This document shows positions 1-8,267 of a DNA stretch of 64,000 nt, one piece after another (position 1 is the first letter of the stretch; the number at the start of each line of letters is the position of its first letter). The DNA lies in contig JAHDXR010000018.1 in assembly GCA_023384105.1 (NCBI GenBank), forward strand, positions 1-64,000, read 5' to 3'. This DNA comes from Hyphomonadaceae bacterium. Its GTDB lineage: Bacteria; Pseudomonadota; Alphaproteobacteria; Caulobacterales; Aquidulcibacteraceae. The translations under genes and the position numbers were made by a program. The notes beneath the pieces are model-generated. The model made no database searches, was not told where the DNA came from, and saw nothing but the letters and a program-made list of their open reading frames with translations.

Positions 1-22
1 ATTCGAGTCCCGTGGGAATCCC

Positions 23-46
23 TCCGATTCAATCAGATCGGATTTT
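23..46 (+). terminator. Possible terminator at window edge
   Basis: A 6-bp stem (TCCGAT at 23-28, ATCGGA at 37-42) with an 8-nt loop is followed by TTTT. It could end a rightward transcript that starts before the window. It lies just beyond the stop codon of the leftward four-helix-bundle gene but has no T run on that strand. Confidence 0.35.
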
Positions 47-49
47 GCT

Positions 50-418
50 CTAGCTGCTGGGGGTCTTTAGACGCTCGTGAAGACGAGTGAGCATTCGCCC
101 TATCTGCGCTGCGGATTCGAGCAGGGGCTCAACGTTCTTTGCGGCGAGAAAATCGGCCTGTTGCGCCAGCAGCAGCAATGTCTCGAGTTCAGCCGTCGAG
201 CCACGCGCGATGCTGACGAAATGGGCGTACTCTTTGCGCGTTGCGCGCGTGTGCCCTTCCGCAATGTTGGCAGGAATTGAAATGGCCGCACGCACCATTT
301 GCGAGGTGAGACGATATTCTTCCTTCTTGGGCATATGTTCGGCGACTCGATAGACCGCGCCCGTGAGTTCCATGGCTTTGGACCATACCTCAAGCTGCCG
401 ATAGCTGGTGATCTTCAT
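50..418 (-). CDS. Four-helix-bundle protein (23S rRNA intervening-sequence/Avd-like family)
   Basis: Encodes 122 residues that are almost wholly helical. It has the family pattern: an N-terminal YRQLEVWSKAMEL segment, then SQMVRAAISIPANIAEG near residues 50-67, then a long ELETLLLLAQQADFL helix. Relatives include proteins encoded in 23S rRNA intervening sequences and the accessory protein Avd of diversity-generating retroelements; the cellular role is unknown. The ATG at 418 is chosen because the family begins at MKITSYRQ. The 33 bp between this start and the nadC stop is entirely a G-rich array with a 7-bp period, which also supplies the only Shine-Dalgarno-like sequence. No reverse transcriptase or template repeat is in the window. 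Confidence 0.85.
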   Translation of the reverse strand: MKITSYRQLEVWSKAMELTGAVYRVAEHMPKKEEYRLTSQMVRAAISIPANIAEGHTRATRKEYAHFVSIARGSTAELETLLLLAQQADFLAAKNVEPLLESAAQIGRMLTRLHERLKTPSS

Positions 419-452
419 ACGTCCCGACCCCCAATCCCCAGACCCCAGCACC
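418..452. repeat. Degenerate heptamer array upstream of four-helix-bundle gene
   Basis: Read on the minus strand the units are GGTGCTG, GGGTCTG, GGGATTG and GGGGTCG, then GGACGTA running into the start codon, in strict 7-bp register. The array fills the space between the nadC stop codon and the ATG at 418. The G runs (about 423-446) satisfy a G-quadruplex pattern on the minus strand. Similar arrays lie at 50459-50564, 56104-56138 and 57402-57483. Confidence 0.75.
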
Positions 453-1336
453 TAAATCGCGTCCAGCCCTACATCCAGCGAACGCGCCGAGTGCGTCAGC
501 GCGCCGATGCTGATCACGTCGACGCCCGTCTCCGCCACGGCGAAGACGTTCTCGATGGTGACGCCGCCGGAGGCTTCGAGCAGCGTCTGGCCTTTCGCCA
601 GCTTCACCGCCGTACGCATGTCGGCCTGGCTGAAATTGTCCAGCAGGATCGCGCTCGGCGCATGCGGCAGCGCCTGCTTGAGCTGATCGAGCGTGTCGAC
701 CTCGATCTCGATGCAGGTGAGGTGGCCGGCCGCGGCGCGCGCGCGCTGCATGGCGTTGGCGATGGAGCCGGCGGCGGCGATGTGGTTGTCCTTGATCAGC
801 ATCGCATCGTCGAGACCGTAGCGGTGCGCGCCGCCGCCGCCGAGCTTCACCGCGCGCTTCTCCAGCGCGCGCAGGCCGGGCGTAGTCTTGCGCGTGGAGG
901 CGATGATCACGCCCATGCCCTCGACCGCATCGACATAGACGCGCGTGAGCGTGGCGACGCCGGAGAGCCGGCCGATGAAATTGAGCATCGTCCGCTCCGC
1001 CATCAGCACCGAACGCGCCGCGCCCTCGAGCGTCATGATTGCGTCGCCGGCTTTGACCCGCGCGCCGTCAGGGGCGTTCACCGTGAACTGGATTTCGGGG
1101 TCGATCAGCCAGGCGGCGAGGGTGGCCGCGTCGAGCCCGGCCACGACGCCGGCCTCTCGCGCGCGCAGCGCCCACCGGCCCTCCGTTGCGGGATCGATCA
1201 GCGCGTCGGTGGTCACGTCGCCCGCCGCGCCCAGATCTTCGGCGAGCGCGAGCTTAACGATCGGTTCGAGCACGATGTCAGGCAGCGGCGGCAGCGTCGT
1301 TCCGCGTGAGGAAGCTGCGGTGCGGTTCTGCGGCAT
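452..1336 (-). CDS. nadC: Quinolinate phosphoribosyltransferase (carboxylating)
   Basis: Converts quinolinate and PRPP to nicotinate mononucleotide, the last step of de novo NAD synthesis from aspartate. The 294-residue product has the family core STRKTTPGLRALEKRAVKLG followed by GGGAHRYGLDDAMLIKDNH, which carry active-site Lys, Arg and His residues, and a C-terminal ALTHSARSLDVGLD. The ATG at 1336 lies 59 bp inside the end of nadB. A later GTG at 1273 would avoid the overlap but would remove the PLPDIVLEP segment that is usual at the N terminus, so the overlapping start is preferred. It is the third gene of a leftward nadA-nadB-nadC operon. Confidence 0.95.
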   Translation of the reverse strand: MPQNRTAASSRGTTLPPLPDIVLEPIVKLALAEDLGAAGDVTTDALIDPATEGRWALRAREAGVVAGLDAATLAAWLIDPEIQFTVNAPDGARVKAGDAIMTLEGAARSVLMAERTMLNFIGRLSGVATLTRVYVDAVEGMGVIIASTRKTTPGLRALEKRAVKLGGGGAHRYGLDDAMLIKDNHIAAAGSIANAMQRARAAAGHLTCIEIEVDTLDQLKQALPHAPSAILLDNFSQADMRTAVKLAKGQTLLEASGGVTIENVFAVAETGVDVISIGALTHSARSLDVGLDAI

Positions 1337-2744
1337 TGGGGAAATCGCTCCTGAAATGCGCGCCGCGGCTTTCCTTGCGGGCGAGCGCGGCGGTGAGGAT
1401 GAAGCGCGCGGCGACGAGCGGGTGCGCCGGCCCGTGAGCATCGCAGAGCGCGCACACCCGGTCGAGCGCCTGGGTTAAACCCGCCGCGTCGCGGACGACG
1501 CTGGCATGGGCCTGCATCAGCCGGCGCAGTTCGGCGCGCGGCGCATCCGGCAGCGCCGGCGGCGCCGGCTCGTGTTCCAGCGGCAGCGGCGCGGGCGTAT
1601 CGGCGTCGCGCAGGCGCTCGGCGATGCGGTGCGCGAACACGACCGCTTCGAGCAGCGAATTGGAGGCGAGCCGGTTGGCGCCGTGCGCGCCGGTGGAGGC
1701 GCATTCGCCCACCGCCCACAGGCCGTCGAGCGTGGTGCGGCCCCATATGTCGGTGACGACGCCGCCCATGTGATAGTGCGCAGCGGGCGCGACCGGGATC
1801 GGCTGTTCGCGCGGATCGAGGCCGGCGCTCATGCAGGCGGCGAACACGGTCGGGAAGTGGTGCGGAAACGCTGCGCCCACGGCCTTGCGCGCATCGAGGA
1901 AAGCACCGCGGCCGGCGGCGCGTTCGAGATGGATCGCGCGCGCCACGACGTCGCGCGGCGCGAGGTCGGCGACGAACGACTCGCCCCTGGCGTTGACCAG
2001 ATGCGCGCCCTCGCCGCGCAGCGCCTCGGTGGCGAGCGGGGCGGGGTCGCGGCCGATGTCGATCGCGGTGGGGTGAAACTGCATGAACTCGGGATCGGCG
2101 ATCAGCGCGCCCGCGCGCGCGGCCATGGCGAACCCCTGGCCCTGCGCTTCGACCGGATTGGTAGTGACGGCGTAGAGCCCGCCGGCGCCGCCGGTGGCGA
2201 GGATGGTCTCGCCCGCCTCGAAGCGCGCGCCGCTTTCGCACGCCGCGCCGCAAATGCGTCCGCTGGCGTCGCGCAGCAGCACGCGCGCGCGCTCGTTCTC
2301 GACGATGCGGACGTGCGGCGCGCTGCGCGCGGCGGCGATCAGCGCGTCCATGATCGCCTTGCCGGCGAGGTCGCCGGATACGCGCACGACGCGCGGGCGC
2401 GAGTGCGCGGCTTCCAGGCTCTGCGCCAGCTCGCCCTCCGGCGTGCGGTCGAACGGCACGCCCAGCGTCACGAGGTCGACCACCCGCGCCGGGCCTTCCT
2501 TGGCGAGCAGCCGCGCCACGGCGGGGTCGACCAGCCCGGCGCCCGCGGCGATCGTATCCTGCGCGTGCAGTTCGGGGTTGTCTTCCGGTGCGAGCGCCGC
2601 GGCGAGCCCGCCCTGCGCCCAGGCCGACGACGCGGCCTGGCCGAGCGGCGCCTGGCTCAGCACGGTGACGCGCCGCGGCGCGAGCTTCAGCGCGAGAAAG
2701 AGGCCAGCAAGCCCCGCGCCGACGATGAGGATGCCGTCACGCAT
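1278..2744 (-). CDS. nadB: L-aspartate oxidase
   Basis: FAD flavoprotein that oxidises L-aspartate to iminoaspartate, the substrate of NadA. At 488 residues it has usual length. The N terminus is a dinucleotide-binding fold (ILIVGAGLAGLFLALKL), followed by SSAWAQGGLAAAL, the fumarate-reductase-type active-site region FMQFHPTAID near residue 240, and the C-terminal FAD loop GECASTGAHGANRLASNSLL. It sits between nadA and nadC on the same strand, overlaps nadC by 59 bp and is separated from nadA by 147 bp holding a palindromic repeat. Co-transcription with nadA is likely but not proven across that gap. Confidence 0.96.
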   Translation of the reverse strand: MRDGILIVGAGLAGLFLALKLAPRRVTVLSQAPLGQAASSAWAQGGLAAALAPEDNPELHAQDTIAAGAGLVDPAVARLLAKEGPARVVDLVTLGVPFDRTPEGELAQSLEAAHSRPRVVRVSGDLAGKAIMDALIAAARSAPHVRIVENERARVLLRDASGRICGAACESGARFEAGETILATGGAGGLYAVTTNPVEAQGQGFAMAARAGALIADPEFMQFHPTAIDIGRDPAPLATEALRGEGAHLVNARGESFVADLAPRDVVARAIHLERAAGRGAFLDARKAVGAAFPHHFPTVFAACMSAGLDPREQPIPVAPAAHYHMGGVVTDIWGRTTLDGLWAVGECASTGAHGANRLASNSLLEAVVFAHRIAERLRDADTPAPLPLEHEPAPPALPDAPRAELRRLMQAHASVVRDAAGLTQALDRVCALCDAHGPAHPLVAARFILTAALARKESRGAHFRSDFPNAAEPHRSFLTRNDAAAAA

Positions 2745-2858
2745 GACGAACGCTCTCCCCTGGAGGGACAGGGGGCGCGGCGAAGCGCGGCGTGTTCAGG
2801 CTATAACGCTGAGCCGTCGGCGCGAAGTTACGCACGTTCCGCATCCCCCGCTCCCCGA

Positions 2859-2882
2859 CCCCTCCCCTCAGGAGGGGAGGGG
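2859..2882. repeat. CCCCTCCCCTC palindrome between nadA and nadB
   Basis: Perfect 11-bp arms (CCCCTCCCCTC and GAGGGGAGGGG) around a 2-bp centre. It resembles the ends of the longer CTCCCC/GGGGAG palindromic elements at 27693 and 51692. It sits inside the presumed nadABC transcript and could be a processing or attenuation hairpin. Confidence 0.7.
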
Positions 2883-2891
2883 AAGCGCAGC

Positions 2892-4055
2892 CTAAACCAG
2901 CTCCACCGCGGTTTCCGGCCGGCCGACTTCGAACGCGCGCGGCTTTTCCTTCGGCAGCGCCAGCATCGCGTCGATCGCCTTCTTAGCACGCACGCGGACG
3001 TCCTCGGGGATCGTCACTTCGTGCTGCATGTCGGCGAGCGCGTCGTAGATGCCTTCGAGCGTGATGCGCTTCATGTGCGGGCAGAGATTGCAGGGGCGGA
3101 TGAAATCGACATCCGGCGCGGCGGCGGCGACGTTGTCGCTCATCGAGCACTCGGTGAGCAGCACGACTTTCGCCGGGCGCTTCTCGATTACGTAATCCTG
3201 CAGCGCCGCCGTCGAGCCGGCGAAGTCCGCCGCCGACATCACGTCCGGCGGGCATTCGGGGTGCGCCAGCACGACGATGCCCGGATGCGCCGCGCGCAGC
3301 TCGGCGATGTCTTCGACGGTGAAGCGTTCATGCACCTCGCAGCGGCCATGCCACGAGACGATCTTGATCCCGGTCTGCGCGGCGACGTTCTTGGCCAGAT
3401 ATTCGTCCGGCAGCAGGATCACGCGGTCGCTGTTCCAGGTCCGCGCCGCCCATTCGACGACGGCGGCGGCGTTCGAGGAAGTGCAGCAGACGTCGCTCTC
3501 GGCCTTCACCTCGGCCGAAGTGTTGACGTAGGTGACGACCGGCGCGCCCGGGAAACGCTCCTTGATCAGGCGTACGTCGGCGCCGGTGATCGAGGCGGCG
3601 AGCGAACAGCCGGCGCGCATGTCGGGGATCAGCACCGTTTTATCCGGCGCCAGGATCTTCGAGGTCTCGGCCATGAAGTGCACGCCGGCCTGCACGATCA
3701 CTGCGGCCTCGGTGTTCGCCGCCTCGCGGGCGAGTTGCAGCGAGTCGCCGCGGAAATCGCCGACGCAGTGGAAGATCTCGCTGGTCATGTAATTGTGCGC
3801 GAGCACCACCGCGTTCCTGGCGCGCTTCATCTTGTTGATGGCGCTGATCAGCGGCGCATAGGCCGGCCACTCGACCGCGGGGATGACGTGCTTCACGCGC
3901 TCATAGAGCGGCGCGGTCTCGGCGGCGATCTCCGGGGTGTAGGCGAGCCCCCGGCGGGCGGCGGCGTCGAGCTGGCCCCAGGTTCCATGCACGGCGTTCG
4001 GGTCGCAGCCCGAGCCTTCGCTGCCGGTGAGGGGGGCGTCGATAATGCGGGCCAT
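2892..4055 (-). CDS. nadA: Quinolinate synthase
   Basis: Condenses iminoaspartate with dihydroxyacetone phosphate to quinolinate using a [4Fe-4S] cluster. The 387-residue protein contains the expected cysteine contexts: [26 protein letters not shown] and [10 protein letters not shown], the last near the C terminus; NadA binds its cluster with three conserved cysteines. [11 protein letters not shown] and [11 protein letters not shown] match the substrate pocket. The ATG at 4055 follows a strong GAGGAGG on the minus strand. It is the first gene of nadABC. Two palindromic operator-like sites lie 32-116 bp upstream and are probably bound by the NadQ repressor encoded at 7216-8202. Confidence 0.96.
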   Translation of the reverse strand: MARIIDAPLTGSEGSGCDPNAVHGTWGQLDAAARRGLAYTPEIAAETAPLYERVKHVIPAVEWPAYAPLISAINKMKRARNAVVLAHNYMTSEIFHCVGDFRGDSLQLAREAANTEAAVIVQAGVHFMAETSKILAPDKTVLIPDMRAGCSLAASITGADVRLIKERFPGAPVVTYVNTSAEVKAESDVCCTSSNAAAVVEWAARTWNSDRVILLPDEYLAKNVAAQTGIKIVSWHGRCEVHERFTVEDIAELRAAHPGIVVLAHPECPPDVMSAADFAGSTAALQDYVIEKRPAKVVLLTECSMSDNVAAAAPDVDFIRPCNLCPHMKRITLEGIYDALADMQHEVTIPEDVRVRAKKAIDAMLALPKEKPRAFEVGRPETAVELV

Positions 4056-4086
4056 GGGCGGCCTCCTCGACCCGGAATGGGCCAGT

Positions 4087-4105
4087 TATGCTCAATTGGA
4101 GCATA
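4087..4105. promoter_or_regulatory. Putative NadQ operator 1
   Basis: TATGCTCAATTGGAGCATA is a 19-bp palindrome with 7-bp perfect arms and a 5-bp centre. It lies 32 bp before the nadA start. A second site with the same 19-bp layout is centred 64 bp away, about six helical turns. NadQ-type repressors control nadABC in many Alphaproteobacteria, and a nadQ gene is nearby; the assignment to NadQ is inference. Confidence 0.75.
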
Positions 4106-4148
4106 TATGGGGTGTGAAATTGGGCCGAGAAGAGCCCGGCCCTCACCC

Positions 4149-4171
4149 CTTATGCTACGCTTGAGCATAAG
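4149..4171. promoter_or_regulatory. Putative NadQ operator 2
   Basis: Arms CTTATGCT and AGCATAAG (8 bp, perfect) flank a 7-bp centre. The core 4151-4169 aligns with operator 1 as TATGCTN-N5-GAGCATA. It lies about 94 bp before the acyltransferase start at 4265 and 96 bp before the nadA start, so it could act on either divergent promoter or form a repression loop with site 1. Confidence 0.75.
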
Positions 4172-4264
4172 TCGTGAGCGAAACTTACTCTTTTGGGATA
4201 GCCCGTTCAAGCGAAACGTCACATTTTCTTCGCCTTCACTTATTGCTGGTTGGAATGGCGCGGC

Positions 4265-5278
4265 ATGAAGTTCTTGGGCGGCGTCCAGACATTGCGGGCG
4301 TGGGCGGCGCTTGCCGTTGTGGTGTTCCACGCCAGCTCGCGCGCCGGCGATGCGATCCTGGTCGGGCAGGCGGGCGTCGACGTCTTTTTCGTCGTCAGCG
4401 GCTTCATCATGTGGGTGCTGAGCGAACGCAGCCCGGCGCCGCGCGATTTCATGCGCGACCGCATCCTGCGGATCACGCCGCTCTACTGGCTGGCGACGGC
4501 CGCCATGGTGCTGGGCGGTCTGATCGGGGCGTTCCCCAATCTCGTTCTCTCGCCGCCGTACATCTTCGCGTCATTCCTTTTCCTGCCGCACCCGTCGCCG
4601 AACGGCGACGAAATCTGGCCGATCCTGGTGCAGGGATGGACGCTCAATTACGAGATGTTCTTCTATGCGCTGTTCGCGCTCGTGCTGTTTGCGCGGCGCG
4701 CGTCGCAATTGCCGCTGCTGCTGGGCGCGATGCTGATCCTGGTCGGCGCCGGCCGGCTGTTCGGCGCCGGCAATTTCGTTTCCGCGTTCTACACCGATCC
4801 GATCCTGCTGGAGTTCGCCGCCGGCGTGCTGATCGGCGCGTTCTGGACGCGCGGCGTCGTACCCAATGCGGCAGTGGCGGCGGCGATGATCCTGGCGGGC
4901 ATGGCCGCATACGCGCTCCAGGCGGTCGCGCCGCTCGAAGGCGAGCGGGTGGTGATGTATGGCGCGCCGGCTGTGCTGATCGTCGGCGGCGTCGTCGCGC
5001 TGGAGCGGCGCGGGCGCATGGCCGTCTGGCCGCCGCTGCGTTTTCTCGGCGACGCCTCCTACTCGATCTATCTTTTCCATACTTTCGCGATTTCCGTGGT
5101 CGGCCGCTTGCTGGGCGAAATGCTGCCCTATTGGGTGGAGACCGTCGTCAGCACCGTCGCCGGCGCGCTTGCCGGCGTGATCGTGTTCGTGCTGATCGAA
5201 CGGCCGCTGATGCGCTACTTCAAGAGCCGCCGCGACGGGACCGCGAAGGAAATCGCGGCGGAGGGCGCGGCGTCCTGA
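4265..5278 (+). CDS. Acyltransferase 3 family membrane protein
   Basis: A 337-residue polytopic membrane protein of the OafA/YrhL type, which transfers acyl groups to cell-surface polysaccharides. It starts with the family signature TLRAWAALAVVVFHASS and GVDVFFVVSGFIMW, and R..RILRITPLYW follows. About ten hydrophobic segments run to the C terminus (SIYLFHTFAISVVGRLL). The ATG at 4265 is preferred over an ATG five codons earlier because it matches the family N terminus. It is divergent from nadA across two operator-like palindromes and is followed after 14 bp by mltA, so it may share a transcript with envelope genes. The substrate is unknown. Confidence 0.88.
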   Translation: MKFLGGVQTLRAWAALAVVVFHASSRAGDAILVGQAGVDVFFVVSGFIMWVLSERSPAPRDFMRDRILRITPLYWLATAAMVLGGLIGAFPNLVLSPPYIFASFLFLPHPSPNGDEIWPILVQGWTLNYEMFFYALFALVLFARRASQLPLLLGAMLILVGAGRLFGAGNFVSAFYTDPILLEFAAGVLIGAFWTRGVVPNAAVAAAMILAGMAAYALQAVAPLEGERVVMYGAPAVLIVGGVVALERRGRMAVWPPLRFLGDASYSIYLFHTFAISVVGRLLGEMLPYWVETVVSTVAGALAGVIVFVLIERPLMRYFKSRRDGTAKEIAAEGAAS

Positions 5279-5292
5279 GCCGGGAGCAATTC

Positions 5293-6483
5293 ATGAGACA
5301 CATCCGGCTGATCTGCCTCGCGTTCGCGTCGTTCGTCGCCGCATGCGCCACCGCGCCGCCTGCGGAGCGTCCGCCGGAAACGCGTCCGCCTGAGGAAGCG
5401 CCGTTCCAGCTGCGGCCGACCTCGTTCAGCGAAATCCCCGGCTGGGCCGACGCCGACCTCGCGCCGGCGCTGCTCGCGTTCAAGCGCAGCTGCGAGGGGC
5501 GCAGGCTGCGCGATCCCGCCGCGCCGCTGCCCGGCGGCGGACCCTATGGCGGCGCGGTCGCCGACTGGGCGCCGGCGTGCGCGGCGGCGCAGGCGGTGGC
5601 GCCCGGCGGCGAACGCGCGTTCTTCGAGGCGAGCTTCGCGCCGCATATCGTGCAAGGCGGCGGCGAAGCGCGGCTCACCGCCTATTACGAGCCGATCATC
5701 CAGGCGCGGCGCGCGCCCGACAGCGTGTTCTCCGCGCCGTTGCTGCGCAAGCCCTCCGACATGGTCAGCGTCGATCTCGCTGCGTTTGCGGAAGCCTACG
5801 ACAACGAAGCGCTGCGCGGCGCGCCGCGGGCGCTGACCGGACGGCTGGTCGGCGACCGGGTGCAGCCGTATCCGCGGCGCAGCGAACTCAACCCCTCGCC
5901 GGATCAGGCGTTCGCATGGGCGCATCCGGTCGATGTCTATAATCTCCAGATTCAGGGCTCGGGGCGCATCGCCTTTCCGGACGGCGCGCAGGCGCGCGCG
6001 GCGTACGCGGCGCAGAACGGCTATCGCTGGCGCTCCGCGCTCGGCGCCTTGCGCGACAGCGGCGAACTGCCGAGCGCGACGTGGGAGAACTTCCGCGCCT
6101 GGAGCGACCGGCGCGGCGCCGCCGCGACGCAGCAGGCGCTCGCGGCCGATCCGTCCTACGTCTTCTTCCAGGAAGAGCAGATCGCCGATCCCAGCGCGGG
6201 GCCGCGCGGCGCCGCCGGCGCGCCGCTGACGCCGATGGGCTCGATTGCGGTCGATCCGGCGTTTCATCCGTACGGCGCGGTCGTGTTCGTCGACGGCCAA
6301 TATCAGGGCCAGCCGTTCCGGCGCTTGCTGGTGGCGCAGGATACGGGCGGCGCGATCCGGCGCGGGCCGTTGCGCGGCGACGTGTTCTTCGGTTCCGGCG
6401 ATCGGGCCGGCGCCGCCGCCGAGCGCATGAACGCGCCGGCCCGCTGGTGGACCTTACTGCCGCGCGGGGTTCCGGTGGCCTGA
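5293..6483 (+). CDS. mltA: Membrane-bound lytic murein transglycosylase A
   Basis: Cleaves the MurNAc-GlcNAc bond of peptidoglycan to form 1,6-anhydro-MurNAc. The 396-residue precursor has a lipoprotein signal with lipobox VAAC (Cys near residue 18), so it is probably anchored in the outer membrane. Family landmarks are LTAYYEP, PYPRRSEL, VDVYNLQIQGSGRI in the inserted barrel domain, SYVFF, and the C-terminal 3D barrel with SIAVDPAFHPYGAVVFVD and AQDTGGAIRRGPLRGDVFFG, in which the last Asp is the expected catalytic residue. It lies 14 bp after the acyltransferase gene and 52 bp before another peptidoglycan-acting lipoprotein. Confidence 0.95.
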   Translation: MRHIRLICLAFASFVAACATAPPAERPPETRPPEEAPFQLRPTSFSEIPGWADADLAPALLAFKRSCEGRRLRDPAAPLPGGGPYGGAVADWAPACAAAQAVAPGGERAFFEASFAPHIVQGGGEARLTAYYEPIIQARRAPDSVFSAPLLRKPSDMVSVDLAAFAEAYDNEALRGAPRALTGRLVGDRVQPYPRRSELNPSPDQAFAWAHPVDVYNLQIQGSGRIAFPDGAQARAAYAAQNGYRWRSALGALRDSGELPSATWENFRAWSDRRGAAATQQALAADPSYVFFQEEQIADPSAGPRGAAGAPLTPMGSIAVDPAFHPYGAVVFVDGQYQGQPFRRLLVAQDTGGAIRRGPLRGDVFFGSGDRAGAAAERMNAPARWWTLLPRGVPVA

Positions 6484-6535
6484 AGCTTCCGCTAACGTTG
6501 CGGCGAGCGAGGGGTGTTGAGCGGAGGAACCGCCA

Positions 6536-7213
6536 ATGCGCAGCCTCGCGTTTGGCCTGCTTGCACTGTTGACGCTCGGCGGCTGCGCCGCCAGCCACGC
6601 CGCCTATTCCACCCATCCGTCGCCGGCAGCCGCCACGCCGTCGATTTCGCGCGAGCCGCCAGGCGCCAACAGCTACACGATGGCCGCGCGCGCGGCGCTG
6701 CAAAGCGAGTTGTTCGCGTGCACGATGAACGGCTCGAATATCGGCCAGATCGGCCCGCGCCGCGAGGCGATCGCCTACACGCCCTATATCTACACGCCTG
6801 CCGGGCCGCTGCTGCGCAATCCGACCGAAACGGCGTGCCTTTCGTCCGGCTTCGGCTGGCGCGGGCTCGCCGACGGCGGCGAACGCCAGCACAACGGCCT
6901 TGATCTCGCCAATCCCGATGGCGGCTTTGTCTACGCCGCCGCCGACGGCTGGGTGCGGTTCGCGAACTGGCGCGGCGGCTATGGCATTGCGATAGAACTC
7001 GATCACGGCCGCGGCGTACGCACGTTCTATGCGCACTTGAGCGACATCGACGCCAATCTGCGGCCGGGCGTGTTCGTCGCCGCCGGCCAGCCGATCGCGC
7101 GCATGGGCCGCACCGGCAACGCCACCGGCGTGCATCTGCATTACGAAGTGAGCGTCGATGGGCTCACCGTCGATCCGCTCCACTACGGCCGGCCGCCGGA
7201 CGCGATCATGTAG
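6536..7213 (+). CDS. M23 family metallopeptidase, lipoprotein
   Basis: A 225-residue protein with a lipoprotein signal (LLALLTLGGCAAS) and a C-terminal LytM/M23 domain. Zinc ligands are visible in RQHNGLDLANPDG (HxxxD) and GVHLHYEVSVDG (HxH), with FYAHLSDI between them, so it should be an active peptidoglycan endopeptidase rather than a degenerate activator. The ATG follows GGAGG. It is in line behind mltA, which suggests the pair acts together on the cell wall. It converges on nadQ with only 2 bp between the stop codons. Confidence 0.92.
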   Translation: MRSLAFGLLALLTLGGCAASHAAYSTHPSPAAATPSISREPPGANSYTMAARAALQSELFACTMNGSNIGQIGPRREAIAYTPYIYTPAGPLLRNPTETACLSSGFGWRGLADGGERQHNGLDLANPDGGFVYAAADGWVRFANWRGGYGIAIELDHGRGVRTFYAHLSDIDANLRPGVFVAAGQPIARMGRTGNATGVHLHYEVSVDGLTVDPLHYGRPPDAIM

Positions 7214-7215
7214 CG

Positions 7216-8202
7216 TCAGTCGCCGCGCGGGGCGGGCACGTGCACGCCGCCGCCCGGGCGCTCGCTCAGCGTCTCGCGGCGGCAGCGGAACAGCTCCGCG
7301 GGACGGCCGCCGGCGCTGGCGTCGAACTGGCCCGCGCCTTCGACCAGGCCTGTGCGGTCGAGCAGGCGGCGGAAGTTCTGCTTGTGCAGTTCGAGTCCTG
7401 AAATCGCTTCGACCAGGCGCTGCAGATGCAGCAGCGTGAACAGTTCCGGCGCGAGTTCGAAGATCACCGGGCGATATTTGATCTTCGCGCGCAGCCGCCC
7501 GATCGCGGTGGCGAGGATGCGGCGGTGGTCGGAGACCATCGGATCGCCAAGCCCAGGCGCGGGCGACATCGCCGGCGCCGGCTTGCCTTCGCGGAGCGCC
7601 GCATCGCGCGCGGCCTCCGGCGCCAGGCGCGCCTCGTACAGCAGTTCGTAGCGCTCCAGCGCGCGCTCTTCGTTCCAGACTGCGCCGTCGAGCGCGAAGG
7701 CGAGCCGCACGCGGGCGCGGCGGTGCGCGGCGACGTCCGCGTCGGACGCCGATTGCGCCCACGTTTTCAGCACGGGCGCGATGGTCTCGTCGATCAGCGC
7801 GGGGCGTCCGTTGCGCCAGTCCTCCCAGGGAAAAAAGTCGTACCAGGAGCGCCAGCGCGCGCTGGCGCGGTCCAGCACCGCGCGCGAGGGCGTCAGCGCG
7901 AGATAGGAAATGGAAATGACGCGATCGGGGCTCGACTCGATGTCGGCGAGCGGCGTTTCGCGGCCGCGGTCGCCGAACGTGTAAAGCTGTTCGACATAGC
8001 CGATGTCGAAGCCGGTCTGCTCCTTCACCCAGCGGCGCAGCGAAAGTTCGAGCGTGCGGTCGCCGGCCGGGTCGAATGGACCGAACGGCAGGCCGGAGAC
8101 GGCGCCGTCCGCCTCGCGCGTCACCACGACATAAGGCGCATCCTCGGCGACCGCGACGATCACGGCGGACAGGCCGAGGACGACGTGCGGCGTTCCGTTC
8201 AT
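7216..8202 (-). CDS. nadQ: NadQ-type transcriptional regulator (Nudix-like plus winged helix)
   Basis: A 328-residue regulator of the COG4111/NrtR-related family. Residues 1-160 form a Nudix-like fold (VVLGLSAVIVAVAEDAPYVV, FGPFDPAGDRTLE, QLYTFGDRGRET) without a catalytic Nudix box, so it should sense a nucleotide rather than hydrolyse it. The C-terminal 100 residues form a winged helix (FTLLHLQRLVEAISG, LHKQNFRRLLDRTG, GRPAELFRCRRE). In Alphaproteobacteria this family represses nadABC; the matching palindromes upstream of nadA in this window support that role. The HD hydrolase gene lies upstream on the same strand after 65 bp. Confidence 0.85.
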   Translation of the reverse strand: MNGTPHVVLGLSAVIVAVAEDAPYVVVTREADGAVSGLPFGPFDPAGDRTLELSLRRWVKEQTGFDIGYVEQLYTFGDRGRETPLADIESSPDRVISISYLALTPSRAVLDRASARWRSWYDFFPWEDWRNGRPALIDETIAPVLKTWAQSASDADVAAHRRARVRLAFALDGAVWNEERALERYELLYEARLAPEAARDAALREGKPAPAMSPAPGLGDPMVSDHRRILATAIGRLRAKIKYRPVIFELAPELFTLLHLQRLVEAISGLELHKQNFRRLLDRTGLVEGAGQFDASAGGRPAELFRCRRETLSERPGGGVHVPAPRGD

Positions 8203-8267
8203 CGCGGATCGGCCGCGCCAAGCGGCGCGCAGGAGGGAAGGCGGGCGAACGTCATGAGCCCGGCAGT

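Noticed and set aside
2-26. T-loop-like TTCGAGT and an acceptor-like TCCCTCCG suggesting the 3' end of a tRNA-Ser
   Set aside because: Spacing from the T-loop to the acceptor strand is five bases too long and there is no CCA; the rest of the gene would be outside the window. Kept only as a possible terminator.
50-418. Four-helix-bundle gene as the Avd component of a diversity-generating retroelement
   Set aside because: No reverse transcriptase, template repeat or variable repeat is visible in the window; only the fold family is shared.
1506-4268. A very long open frame antisense to nadA and nadB
   Set aside because: In GC-rich DNA antisense frames stay open by codon bias. The protein is Arg/Gly/Ala-rich without domains, while the opposite strand encodes clear NadA and NadB.
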